Assembly: GCF_000372725.1 (NCBI RefSeq)
Contig: NW_005196755.1
Coordinates: 201,969 to 265,968, forward strand
DNA length: 64,000 nucleotides
Direction of reading: 5' to 3'
Source: Emiliania huxleyi CCMP1516
Lineage: Eukaryota > Haptophyta > Isochrysidales > Noelaerhabdaceae
Shown here: positions 21,548 through 33,000 of the stretch, piece by piece
How positions within the stretch are numbered: position 1 is the first letter of the stretch
How the letters are laid out: each line of letters starts with the position of its first letter
Notes under the pieces: model-generated
The model's input: the letters and a program-made list of their open reading frames with translations, nothing else
Database searches by the model: none
Told to the model about the DNA's origin: nothing
Made by a program: the position numbers and the translations under genes

Positions 21548-21608
21548 TGCCAGCGCGCGCCAGTCCCGTGCCCAGTGTTGTGCGAGGGAGTTTTGTCGTA
21601 AAATTCTA
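21548..21608 (+). repeat. Element R4 upstream of bL35
   Basis: Contains GCGCCAGTCCCGTGCCCAGT, TTGTGCGAGGGAG and TTTTGTCGTAAAATTCT, and ends about 90 bp before ATG 21700. Compare 5121-5197. Confidence 0.75.
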
Positions 21609-21699
21609 AGAAAGAAAGAAAGAAAACAAAAAGCCAAAGGTCAATTCTTGAGAGAGCAACGCGGCCCTCCAGCCTAAAATTCTTCTTCTCAGGAGCGAG

Positions 21700-22269
21700 A
21701 TGTTGCCCAGAAGCCTTCTCTTCGCCTGCCTGTTGGCGGGCGCGTCGGCCTTCGTGCCGACGGGCGTGGCGCCCGTGCGTGTGCTCGTGCCAGCGGCCGG
21801 CGCCCCGTCGCTGGCGTCCTCGCCTGCGATGAGCTCGGTCATGAAGAAGGCCAAGGCGGCCAAGCGCAAGGGCAAGTCCTCGAGCGCCGTCGCGAAGCGC
21901 TTCAAGGTGACCGCGACGGGCAAACTGCTGCGGCACTCGGCCTTCAAGTCGCACATCCTCACCAAGAAGCACCCCCTCCGCAAGCAGAAGCTGCGCCGGA
22001 CTCTCCAGGCCGACGAGTCACAGGCACGCGTCCCTGCGCCCCGCCCGCCCCCTGGGCGGTGCCGCTCCCCCGCCTGCGGGCGGGACTCTCGCCTACCGCA
22101 CGTCCCCTCCCCCGCGCCGTGACTGCCGACTCGCCGCCCCCGCCGCAGCTCAAAACGATGCAGAAGCTGATGCTCGTGGTGCGTGCCCGCCACTGCCCCG
22201 CCCCCGCCCCTTCGCCCCTCGACCCCCCCACCCCACCCCACCCCCCTTCAGGTGCCGAAGAAGAAGTAG
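21700..22269 (+). CDS. Plastid ribosomal protein bL35, nuclear-encoded
   Basis: Three exons, 21700-22023, 22149-22178 and 22252-22269, give 123 residues. The N-terminus MLPRSLLFACLLAGASAFVP is a signal peptide ending in the ASAF-type cleavage motif used for import into red-derived secondary plastids. It is followed by a transit-like segment, then the bL35 core: AVAKRFKVTATGKLLRHSAF, LTKKHPLRKQKLRRT, and the end MQKLMLVVPKKK. The protein is a large-subunit component of the plastid ribosome. Intron 1 is GC-AG (CACAG then GCACGC), intron 2 is GT-AG. Length minus leader fits the family. The call is firm; it also supports the algal identity of the window. Confidence 0.9.
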
Positions 22270-23849
22270 ACGGTCTATTGACGCAGCTGCGGGGAAGTGT
22301 GTGTGTGGATGCCGTGCAGAGGGGCTGATCTTGAGGAGGAGGCGAGCGGCGCCACCCGTTGCCGCTGAGTTTCTCTGAGAGGCCGGCGAGGCTACACCCG
22401 CTTGCTTTGGCGAGTGACGCGCTGCCTACGTATACATAGATAAAAATCAAGAAGACACAGCTTCCGCCGTCGAGACAAAAACTCGGACCCACGAAGACAA
22501 GGAGCGCGCGCCAATGGCCGCCTCCGTGACACTCGTCACTCCCACCTCCTGGGCCGGCGCGGGAGTTTTACTGCCGAGTTTCTCCCGGCCGGCCGCCTCC
22601 TGACACGCCCACTGACCGAGCCCATCGAAAAGAATTCGGCGCGCCGCACTGCTCTGACCCCTGCTCGCCCCTGCTCGCCCCTGCTCGCCACTGTCGCCTC
22701 GGTTGCCGAGGCTGCCGCGCACCCGCGCGCTACGCGACTACGAACTGCACCAGCTGGGCTCGAACCAACGACCAAAACGTCCCCGACCCGAACGCTGCAC
22801 CAACTAGGCCACACCGCAGGCTCGATATGCAATACGCACAAAACTGGCCGCTCATAAAGCACTACTCATTTGCCGAGGCCACGCGGCGCCCCTCCACAGC
22901 CAGCCTACCCTCCTATCGCGCCACTCGAAGCCCCGGCGCGGCCGCCTCTCGCCTACCGCGCTGCCCTCGCCTGCCACCGCACCGCCCGCGCTCCAGCCTA
23001 ACCAGCTCTGCATCTCGCAACACACACTTGACAGGGACAGACCAGGCGCAGGAAAAGGGAGCGGGGCCCGAATCCAAGGGACCACCCCGTCGGGCGGAGG
23101 AGCTGTGAACTCAGGTCCAGCAGGAAGGCTGCTGGCTCCTGACTCATCCCCCAAATCCCCCACACCTTGGCGGCCTGAAACCTTACCATTCCGACACCTC
23201 ACACACACCCCTCCCCTAGGGCTAAGCAGTGCGCGAGCCCACCCGACTTCAGGCGAGACGTTGACCACTCCTTTGGAACAGTTCTGTCAGTGGCTGCACT
23301 AGACGCCCACAGAGGCGCGCGGCGCGGGCAGATGACTAGGGGAGAAAAAGCGGAGAACCTAGCTCGCTGGGAGATGTGCGCAACCTAAAGACGGGAATAG
23401 GGGAGAAGTGTCAGTGTGAGGGGAGGGCGTAGGCTGGCGTTTTTGCCTTTGAAAACTGAACAGTTTTTTTCTTCCGCCGTCGAGAAGGCTCACCGCGCGT
23501 CTGTGCCACACGGCTCACGGGCGGAAGGAGGCCTCGAGAAGGAGGCGGTGCAAGAGGCCGGCGCTCCGCCGGCGCGAGTGCGGAGTTTGGAGAGAGAGAG
23601 AGATTTTTAGCAATACCAAACAACTCTAACAGAGCGGCGAGCGGAGTCCGGAGACGACGAGCCGGGAGAGCCGAGACCACTCGCTTTTCGTCGCTCCAGC
23701 CCTGCGGGTCTTAGAGGCGACGAAGCCTTCACACTCCAAGGGGCTGAGCCGAGACCGACGATCGAGGTTCAAGCGCGCAGGCAGCCCGACCGACAACGAC
23801 TCAGTTTTCTTTTTTCGGGATGTGAGTGGTCATATAAACGTGTGTGTAA
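22270..23849. other. Spacer, no protein gene recognised
   Basis: It holds CCCTGCTCGCC repeats at 22658-22690 and the tRNA-like element at 22745-22818. The rest is GC-rich sequence with short overlapping frames that carry no known domain. Confidence 0.45.
22745..22818 (-). tRNA. tRNA-like element with Pol III A and B boxes (probably degenerate)
   Basis: On the minus strand TGGCCTAGTTGG fits an A box and GGTTCGAGCCC a B box, spaced as in a tRNA. The T arm (GTTGG/CCAGC around TTCGAGC) and an anticodon stem (CGTTC/GGACG) pair. The D stem pairs only half, the acceptor stem needs G-T pairs and has one mismatch, and the anticodon loop lacks U33. It is more likely a tRNA pseudogene or SINE head than a working tRNA; no isotype is claimed. 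Confidence 0.35.
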
Positions 23850-25307
23850 ATGTCCACCCCACCGCGTCGCTCGCGCCGCCTCGCCCCCGCCGCCACCGCC
23901 GCTCCCTCACCCAGCACGCCGCCGCCCACCCGCCTCCTCGACCTCCCCACGGAGCTTCTCGCGCGCGTCCTCTCCAGCTTCGAACGCCCCGCCGACATCG
24001 CTCGCGTCGCGGCCGTCTCGCTGCTCTTCCACGCCTCGCTTGTGGTGGAGGGCATCCGCTTGTGGGCGCAAGAGCGCGGCTTCGAGCTGCCGGCGCAGCC
24101 AGAGGGCGAGAGCTGCGCCGTGCGCTGGCTGTGCTTCGCTGCGCTGCTGTGCGAGTCCAACCCGCCGGCGAGGGCGGCGGCAGGCGGACAGCACAGCGTC
24201 TTCATCGACGGCGAGGGGCGGCTCTCGTCGTGCGGGTCAGCGGCAACGGAGGGCGAGGAGGAGGAGGAGGAGGGGGGGGAGGACGAGGAGGAGTTTCCAG
24301 GCCTTCTCGGCCACGGCGAGGGCGTGAAGCAGCTGAAGACGCCGACCCGTCTCCCAACACTCCTCGGAGATGAGCGCGCGATTGGTGTGGCGGCGTCAGG
24401 ACTTTTCAGCCTCGCTCTCTCCGCGGACGGCGCCGTTTGGTCCTGGGGCTGCGGCGGGCAGGGCGAGCTGGGACACGGCGACGAGGAGACCCAGTGGCAG
24501 CCCAAGAAGATCGAGGCCTTTGCTGGGTGGCGCGTCATCGCTGTGTCTGCTGGAGGCATGCACAACCTCGCTCTCACCGCCGACGGCGGCGTCTGCAGCT
24601 GGGGCGATGGAAACGATGGCCGGTTGGGCCACGGCAACCGGTGGGGGCAGCTGCTGCCCAAGAAGATCGAGGCCTTTGCTGACAAGCGCGTCGTGGCTGT
24701 GTCGGCGGGAGCGTTCCACAGCATCGCCCTCACCGCCGACGGCGCTGTCTGGAGCTGGGGCTATGGAGTCTGTGGCCAGTTGGGCCACGGCAATCAGCAG
24801 AACCAGCTACTGCCCAAGAAGATCGAGGCGTTGGCTGGGCGGCGCGTCGTCGCTGTCTCGGCGGGATGTCTGCACAACCTCGCCATCACCACCGATGGCA
24901 GCGTCTGGAGCTGGGGCGGTGGAGGCGTGGGCCAGCTGGGCCACGGCGACGAGCAGTACCAGCTGCTGCCGAAGAAGGTTGAGGCCTTGGCTGGTCAGCG
25001 CGTCGTCGCTGTGTCGGCTGGAGATCAGCACAGCCTCGCCATCACCGCCGACGGCGCCGTCTGGAGCTGGGGCACTGGCAAGCTGGGCCACGGCGACACG
25101 CAGACCCAGCCGCTGCCGAAGAAGGTCGAGGCCATTGCGGGGCGGCGCGTCGTCGCTGTGTCGGCAGGGGAAGTCCACAGCCTCGCCCTCACCGCCGATG
25201 GCGCTGTCTTCGCTTGGGGCGAGGGTGAGCGCGCCCGCCTAGGCCACAGAGAGGACCTGTCGAACCAGCTGCTGCCGAAGAAGATCGAGGTGTGGTCGCG
25301 GGAGTGA
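23850..25307 (+). CDS. F-box protein with RCC1-type beta-propeller
   Basis: Intronless, 485 residues. After a Pro/Arg-rich start, residues about 29-70 form an F-box (LLDLPTELLARVLSSFERPA) that would bind SKP1 in an SCF ubiquitin ligase. An acidic linker (poly-Glu near 135-150) follows. From about 175 there are six to seven RCC1 repeats with ADGAVWSWGCGGQGELGHGD-like cores, each followed by KKIEAFAGWRVIAVSAG. F-box plus RCC1 suggests substrate recognition, or a HERC-like chromatin/Ran link; this is inference. Repeats two to seven are very alike at DNA level. ATG 23850 is the first in frame and fits. A pure G run (25312-25329) lies just after the stop. Confidence 0.87.
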   Translation: MSTPPRRSRRLAPAATAAPSPSTPPPTRLLDLPTELLARVLSSFERPADIARVAAVSLLFHASLVVEGIRLWAQERGFELPAQPEGESCAVRWLCFAALLCESNPPARAAAGGQHSVFIDGEGRLSSCGSAATEGEEEEEEGGEDEEEFPGLLGHGEGVKQLKTPTRLPTLLGDERAIGVAASGLFSLALSADGAVWSWGCGGQGELGHGDEETQWQPKKIEAFAGWRVIAVSAGGMHNLALTADGGVCSWGDGNDGRLGHGNRWGQLLPKKIEAFADKRVVAVSAGAFHSIALTADGAVWSWGYGVCGQLGHGNQQNQLLPKKIEALAGRRVVAVSAGCLHNLAITTDGSVWSWGGGGVGQLGHGDEQYQLLPKKVEALAGQRVVAVSAGDQHSLAITADGAVWSWGTGKLGHGDTQTQPLPKKVEAIAGRRVVAVSAGEVHSLALTADGAVFAWGEGERARLGHREDLSNQLLPKKIEVWSRE

Positions 25308-26438
25308 GAGGGGGGGGGGGGGGGGGGGACTGGAGCTAGCCGCTCCTCAAGCGAGGAGTGGCGCGGTCGGTGTCACGTGCGGCGAGGCAGGGTCGCACCC
25401 ATATTATGCAAACACTGCAGTTGGCTCTCGCCCACGTGTGCTGATGGCCTTTAGCCGGCGGTCGGGGCCGGGGAGCGCAAGGGAGCGGCTTTGCGACTGA
25501 GCTGCGTGAGCGGCCAGCAAGGCCTTTTCCGCTGCGTATCTACGGAGGCCAGCTGCCCACTCGCACGCGCGGGGCGTGGCGCAGCACGTCACGCACCGGG
25601 GGTCCGGGGATAAAATGCGGTGTGAGTTGTGTGTTGTGCGGACGGACCGCAAAGGGACATTGCGGCGAGCGCCAGCCAGCAGCCCGCAATGCGAATGGAC
25701 GTACGGCTCTAACTAGCTTACACGTTACAGTTGTACCCGTCAAATTACGTCGGATGACCCGTGACCGGCGTACGGTGTCGACCGAGGCGCGAGGGGGGGG
25801 CTCTCACGGGAGTTACGGTAGGGGAGGGTAAGGTAAGGTAAGGTAAACGTCTCCACACACACAAAGTGGTGGGGCAAGGGGGGGCGACCCTCGCATCTCC
25901 ACGCCCGGACACGGGCAGGAGCCCCACGGCATTCAAAGTGCAAGCACCGGCCCGGTGCCGTGGGTGAGCAACCTGCACCCCACTCCTACTCCTATAACAC
26001 AACCCCCACAGCGTGGTCGTCTAGGGGAGGGGAGTCAGGAGAGACACCGTGCCGTCCGCGGGGACAGAAGTCAGAAGTCCCCGACTCCGAAGCGGGTCCG
26101 GTCGGGACGCTCGTCCTCGGTCACGTTAAAACTGGACATGGTCTCGCAAGTCGCATAACACGCGTGCGCACAGAACATGTCCACACGCGAAGGCGAAGGC
26201 CGCCGCGCGAATCACGCGGCGTGCCTCTCTTTCTCGTTCCTCTCCCGACCCGCCTCTTTCCCCGCCTCCTCTCTCCCCCCCCCCCCCGCCTCGGCGTGAC
26301 CCTCTCCACTGGCTCCTCCGACCCGTCGCCGGCCGACGCCGCTCGCTCGCCGCCGCCGCGCGGCCGCGGCACCGCGCCTCCTCGCCTCTCCGCCTCGCCG
26401 CTCCACCCCCTGCCCGCCCCCTGCACCGGCCGGGCCGA
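25308..26438. other. Spacer between convergent F-box/RCC1 and VPS54 genes
   Basis: It holds a G homopolymer (25312-25329), an R2 copy, and a C homopolymer near 26277-26287. No domain seen in any frame. Confidence 0.5.
25827..25945 (-). repeat. Dispersed repeat R2 with (TTACC)n tail
   Basis: Nearly identical to 7612-7737 over the body, with the same orientation and the same pentanucleotide tail. Confidence 0.85.
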
Positions 26439-29400
26439 CTACGCCACCGGCAGCGCGAGCGCGAAGGCGACCAGGTTTGGGCAGCAGCCGCTTGGCAGCG
26501 AGAGGTGCAGCCGCGCCACCTCCTTGCGCAAGAACTGCACGTCCTGCACGATGCACTGCCGCGAAAAGGCGGGCGCCTAGGGGCGGGTGCATCTCGGTCA
26601 TCTCGGGCTCTATCTCGGCTGTATCTCGGCGAAAAGGCGGGCGCCTAAAAGGACGCCCAGAGGCTGGGTCCCGGGATTCCCAAAAAGGCTGGCCCCATGT
26701 CGACCTGCCTGTGCCCCCCCCCCCCCCCCCCCTGGTATCTCGCCTGCATCTCGGCTGCGTGGCGACTGTCGCGGCTCTGTCGCTCGCGGCTAGCAGGGCA
26801 GTCTCGCGGCTAGCAGGGCAGTCTCGCGGCTAGCAGGGCAATGTGCGGCTAGCGGGGCAGAGGTGGCCGTGTCGACTCCGCGGTACGCTTCGAGGAGGCC
26901 GGCGTCGAAGGCAGTGAGGATCAGCTCAAACACCTTCCGGAGGGGGAGGGGGAGGGGGGGGGTGGAGGGAGAGATGAGTGAGCAGGGCAGATCTCTCGAG
27001 CGCCTTGTGCAGCTGCTGCGGCGTCAGCAGGTCGCGCAGCGTCTTGTACACGGCGCGCAAGTCGGCGGCCACCGCCTTGATGTTTGCCGACGGCTCGGGC
27101 TGCCGCTGTGCGCCCGCCTACTCAGTGATTAGGAAACGACTGATTCTGAAGTGGTCAACGAGGCTCGGGCTGCCGCTGTGCGACCGCCTGCGGCGGCGCC
27201 AGCGCGGCGGAGAGGTCCTTCACTCGCCCGCGGCGCCGCTCCTCGAGGATGGAGACGAACTTTGCGAAGATCTGCTGCTGGTGCGCCTCGAGGTCCGACT
27301 CGACGCCGTCGAACTCCTTGAGCGCGTGCCGCTGCGCCTGAGGGACGTGTTGTGGACGTGTCGCGGACGTGTCGCGGACGCGTCGCACGAGCCGCAGACG
27401 TGGCCCCGCGCGGCAGCAAGGGGCAGGAGATCCGAACGGCGAAAAGGAGAATAGCGCAGATGGCGCGGCCGCCCGCCGAGCATCAGCCCGCAAGCTATCT
27501 AAGCGGCCTCTCGGCGGCCTCTCGGCGGCACGCCTCCGGCAGGTAGGCTGCGAGGATCGCCTTGAGGTGCGGCAGCAGCGCGAGGAGGACGCCTGGGGAG
27601 ATATGGGGAGATATGGGGAGATATGGGGACGCGAGGAGGACGCCTGGTGCCAGCCCACGAGGGAAGAGGCTGAGGAGGAGGGGTGCGAGGGCGAGGCGCG
27701 GAGGCGGAGCGAGGAGGGGGCCGAGGCTCTGCGATGAGAGATGTGGGGGAGATGTGGGGAGGTACGGGGAGATATGGCGCCGAGGCTTTGCGAGGAGAGC
27801 GCGAGGTGCTTGAAGGAGATGGACTTGAGTCCTGCAGAGGCGACGCTTCAGCTTGAGCCGCGAGGCAGTGCACCCCACCTGCGTCTCTGCATCTGCGTCT
27901 CTGCATCTGCGTCTCTGCATCTGCGTCTCTGCATCTGCGTCTCTGCATCTGCGTCTCTGCATCTGCGTCTCTGCATCTGCGTCTCTGCATCTGCATCTGC
28001 ATCTGCATCTGCATCTGCATCTGCATCTGCATCTCTGCATCTGCATCTGCATCTCTGCATCCGCGTCTCTGCATCTGCATCTGCATCTGCGTCTCTGCAT
28101 CTGCGTCTCTGCATCTGCATCTGCATCTGCATCTGCATCTGCATCGGCATCTGCGTCTGCATCTCTGCATCTGCGTCTCTGCATCTGCGTCTCTGCATCT
28201 GCATCTGCATCTGCATCTGCATCTGCATCTGCATCTGCATCTCTGCATCTGCATCTGCATCTCTGCATCCGCGTCTCTGCATCTGCATCTGCATCTGCGT
28301 CTCTGCATCTGCGTCTCTGCATCTGCGTCTCTGCATCTGCGTCTCTGCATCTGCGTCTCTGCATCTGCGTCTCTGCATCTGCGTCTCTGCATCTGCGTCT
28401 CTGCATCTGCATCTGCATCTGCATCTGCATCTGCATCTGCATCTGCGTCTCTGCATCTGCGTCTCTGCATCTGCATCTGCGTCTCTGCATCTGCATCTCT
28501 GCATCTAACGACGTCGGCAGCATCTCGGCTCATCTCGGCTCATCTCGGCTCATCTCGGCTCATCTCGGCTCATCTCGGCTCATCTCGGCTCATCTCGGCT
28601 CATCTCGGCTCATCTCGGCTCATCTCGGCCCATCTCGGGCGATCCTCGGGCGATCTCGCGCCATCTCGCCTGCCGAGGTCGGCAGCATCGCGCCCGCCAT
28701 CAGCACTTGCTTGTAGGCGTGGGTGTGGTAGCCGCGCAGCAGCACGGGGAGCGCGTGCGCGATGGGCGGAGCGACGGCGGGCACCGCGGCGCCGCACTGC
28801 AGGTAGTGCACGACGGTGGAGAGGAGGATGAGGCCCGAGCCGACCACCTTGTACCCCGCGCCTAATCAATTACTCCATTATGGTAATCAAGTAATTAGGC
28901 CCGAGCCGACCACCTTGTACCCCGCGCCTAATCAATTACTCCATTATGGTAATCAAGTAATTAGGCCCGAGCCGACCACCTTGTACCCCGCGCCCGAGAC
29001 AACGATGTCCGACGCGCGGCTCGGCTGCCGCTCCGCCTCCGGCTCCGCCTCCGCCGACCCGACCGCCGCGGAGACGGCGGCGGCGGCCGAGAGGTGGTCG
29101 GCGGCGGATGCGGGCGGCGCCTCCGGCACTTGGTTGGCGGCGATGGAGTCGACGAGCCGCTGGTACTCTGCCGGCACCTCGACCTGCCCCCACGCCTCCT
29201 GCTCCACCGTCGCCTCGAGCTTCTTGGTCGCCTACGTGCGCAAGCGCGCCAGCCTCGGGGCGGGAAGGCGGTGTTTGTGCCGTGTGCCTTCGGAGCAGCG
29301 CTTGGGCACACGGGGCTGCGAGTACAGTGAGTGAGGCGGAATACGGCGCCAGTACGGCGGTGGAGGGTGCGTGAGTCCGCTCGAGCGCCGGTCGGAGGAC

Positions 29401-29956
29401 AAGAGTGCGTCTTCCGGCTCTAGGCTCTGGCTCTAGGCTCTGGCTCTAGGCTCTGGCTCTAGGCTCTGGCTCTAGGCTCTGGCTCTAGGCTCTGGCTCTA
29501 GGCTCTGGCTCTAGGCTCTGGCTCTAGGCTCTGGCTCTAGGCTCTGGCTCTAGGCTCTGGCTCTAGGCTCTGGCTCGCCTCGGCGTGAAGGACGTCGACG
29601 AATGCCTTCGCCTAACTCATTCCTCCACTACGCGGATGAAGTAGTGAATGAGTAGGAGGGCGTCCACGAATGCCTTCGCCTGCGCCGCGGCCTCCGCCGA
29701 CACCGCCGCACAGCCCCTTCCGCTCAGATGCGCAACGTCGGCGGCAAAGTCGTCCGCCAAGGCGCAGAGGCTCGTGAAGGCGGCGAGGGGGAGCCGCGCG
29801 TGCACCTGCGGAAGGGGGAAGGCAGAGGTAGACGTCTCCACACGCACGAAGGTGGTGGGGCAAGGGCCGGGCTAGTCCCTCGCGACTCCACGTGTAGACG
29901 ACAGGAGCTGGCACGGCATGACGAGTGCAGGGCCCGGTGCGCGTGAGTGAGGTGTG

Positions 29957-30049
<93 letters not shown>

Positions 30050-33000
30050 CTGTGTGCGTGCGTGGGTGTGCGTGTGTGGANNNNNNNNNNNNNNNNNNNN
30101 NNNNNNNNNNNNNNNNNNNNNNNNNNNNNNNNNNNNNNNNNNNNNNNNNNNNNNNNNNNNNNNNNNNNNNNNNNNNNNNNACCTCCGCGCGGCAGCGAAG
30201 GTATCTCGCGTACCTAATGATCAAGTAACTCGGTCAACGCTAATGACTAATGATTAGGCAGCGGAGGTATCTCGCGTACCGCTCCGCAGCGATGTCACAC
30301 AGCCCTCCGCACAGCTCCGACGACGCCTGTGACGACTCATGAACTCGTGACTGACTTGTTCATGCAGTCCCTCCCGCACAGCTCGGACGACGCCTCCCGC
30401 AAGTCGGCGCGATACGCCTCGCCCCCCTCCTCCTCCCCGCCGCCGCCCGCCGCGGCCGGCGGCGCCGCCGAGAGCACCCGCTGCAGCGTGGCGTCGATCG
30501 CGGAGGCGCGGCGCAGCAGCACCAGCAGCGGGGCCGCGATCGATGCCATCACTCCCTCGTACGCGCGCGGCTCGAGCTCCTTCGCGCCAGGCGAGAGCGG
30601 GCGAGGGGGGGGGGGGGGCCGAAAGGGTGGAAGGGGGCAAAATCAGCCGAGAGCAGCCGAGAGCAGCCGAGAGCAGCCGAGATTGCATCTCACGCACCTT
30701 CAGCCTCGCCACAAGCGCCTTGATGCCGCGATCCTCCAGCGGAGCTGCACCTCCCCCTCCTCCTCCTCCTCCTCCCCCTTCTCCTCCTCCTCCGCCGCCG
30801 CCGCCGCCGCCCTCAGCGCCGCCGTCCTCGCCGCCCGCCGCGGCGGTGGCAGACGCGGCGCCGACTCCGCCCCCGTTCACCGCCGCTTCGCCCGTTGCGC
30901 CCGCCGAGGCTGCCGAATCGGCGGCAAGCGCCTGCTGCGACGCCGCGCCAGCTGCCGCCGCCCCCGGCACCGCTGCCGACAGCGGCGGGAGGGCCGCCTG
31001 CAGGGACCGCTTCGGCAGCGGCTTGAGCTCCTTGCGCAGCGCGTCGGAGAGTAGGCGGAGGGGGGTGTGCAGCGTGCGAAGGGCGAGCATGCCCTCAGCG
31101 AGAGGCACCTACTCATTAATCGCCGTGTCGGCCGACCATCCAAGGCGCATTCATGCTGATTGCCCCCCCCTCCGCCAAGGGGCACCAGCCGGACATCTCC
31201 CCACAATCTCCCCCGTATCTCGCACCAGCCAGACATCTCCCCGCAATCTCCCCGCAATCTCCCCCATATCTTGCACCAGCCAGACATCTCCCCGCAATCT
31301 CCCCACAATCTCCCCACAATCTCCCCCATATCTCGCACCAGCCGGACATCTCCCCATCATCTCCCCACAATCTCCCCGATATCTCGCACCAGCCAGACAT
31401 CTCCCCACAATCTCCCCACAATCTCCCCCGTATCTCGCACCAGCCGGACGTCGAGCTCCGACGAGAGTGCCTCGACAGGCATGGCTGGCGGACCTTGCGA
31501 CGGGTCGTACCCGAGCGCCACCTGTCCACACAGTCACGGGGTGTGAAGAGACGCCGTTCACACCCTCTGGCCTCGTGCCCGATCTCTCACCTCCATCAGC
31601 TCATGCGCCATAGTCCGCTCGATGACTGCCTTGGTCTCCTCCAAGCCCGTGGCGATCCCTGCGAGGCTACTCACTCCAGACAGCTCGGACGCCTGTCCAC
31701 CACGCACGACTCGCTCACTCCACGCGGACAGGTGGGACTAGCTCCCTCCGCACGGCCCCGAGGCGCCAGCAGACTCTGCGACGACGCGATCAGCTCCAGA
31801 GCGCCGGGGAAGTCGCCCGCCGCCAGCAGCTGGTGGATGGTGGGCTGCGTCTGTACCACGGCGAGCAGCAGCCGCAGCTTCTCGTCGAGCGCAACTGTGT
31901 TGGAGCGGCGGCGCACGAGGCGAGGCAGGTGCAGCGGCTGGTGCACCTGCCGCGGTTCAACTCTCAGCCAGTGAGGAAGAAGACGTGCGACGGCAGACGC
32001 AGCGGCGGGGGCACCAAGTTGGTCTCGAGGTCTCGCAGCCGCTCACGCATCGCCGCCAGCTGCCGCACGCCCGCCTCGACCTCGGCGCCTGCTCACAGCG
32101 GCAGCTGTGAAGAGGCGCCGTTCACAGCTGCCGCACGCCCGCCTCGCCCCTGGCGCCGAGCCGGTCATACGAGACGAGCGCCTCGAAGAAGCCTTCCGCT
32201 CGCGAGGAGACCTAGTCATGAGTCATGGAGTAAGAAGCAGCGTTCACTCACTGTGAAGACGCATCCCGCCCGCGAGGATGCCTCGCCCAGCAGCGTGATC
32301 TCGACCTGGTCGAGGTAGTTGCTCACTCACTTGCTTACTTGCTAATGAAGTACTTACTAATTAATCAATGATCTCGACCTGGTCGAGGTAGTTGGTCATC
32401 CGCTCGATCGTCACTAGAGTGGCGTGCGGCGCTCCCTCCGGCGAGAAGACGGCGAAGGTGCTCGGGTCGGTGAGGTCGAACCGCTCCTCAAACACCACTT
32501 GCGGGACGGCGCCTGTTCACACCCTCTCAGCGTGTGAAGAGACGCCGCTCCACACCGCTCCGGCAAGACACACACGACTGAGGAGACGCGCCGAGCCGCT
32601 CGGTCACGTCGGCAGCGATCGCCCGCCCGCCGTTGCCCGCTGCGCCTCCGCCGTGCCCGTTGGAGAGCGCCTCGCCCTCTCCTCCTCCTCCTCCTCCCCC
32701 GCCGTTTGGGCGGTGAGTCGCGAGGAACCGGAACGGCTCTCCGACGGTCGCCAGATAGTGCTCAAAGTCCGCCACTGTGATGGTCTGGCGCAGCTCGGAC
32801 GGCAGCAGCGGCGGCGCGTCACTGCCCTCGGCCGCGCCTCCGCCGCCGCCGCCCACGCCTCCGCCGCCGCCGAGCAGCGCAGACGTGCCGACCATCGTCG
32901 CAACCGTCGATCGGACGTCGTCGATCGTCCACTCGCCTGGTGTCGCGGCGGCGACAATTGGTGGGCGAGGGCGAGGCTTCCGGCAGGTGGCGGGGCTCAC

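Larger units (their letters stand above)
20809..21699. other. Spacer with tandem repeat and R4
   Basis: It holds a poly-T tract at 20957-20966, the CTGTCTGGACG array, Ala/Pro-coding GC-rich sequence without a recognised domain, the R4 copy, and an AAAATTCTTCTTCTC motif at 21675-21689 just before the bL35 start. Confidence 0.5.

Noticed and set aside
28000-28500. Very long open frames on both strands over 27500-28530 ([14 protein letters not shown] or [10 protein letters not shown] peptides)
   Set aside because: They are translations of the CTGCATCTGCGTCT minisatellite inside a VPS54 intron; the flanking VPS54 exons lie in a different frame.
28520-28645. CRISPR or satellite centromere
   Set aside because: A 10-bp perfect tandem array confined to one intron, far too short for a centromere and without spacers.
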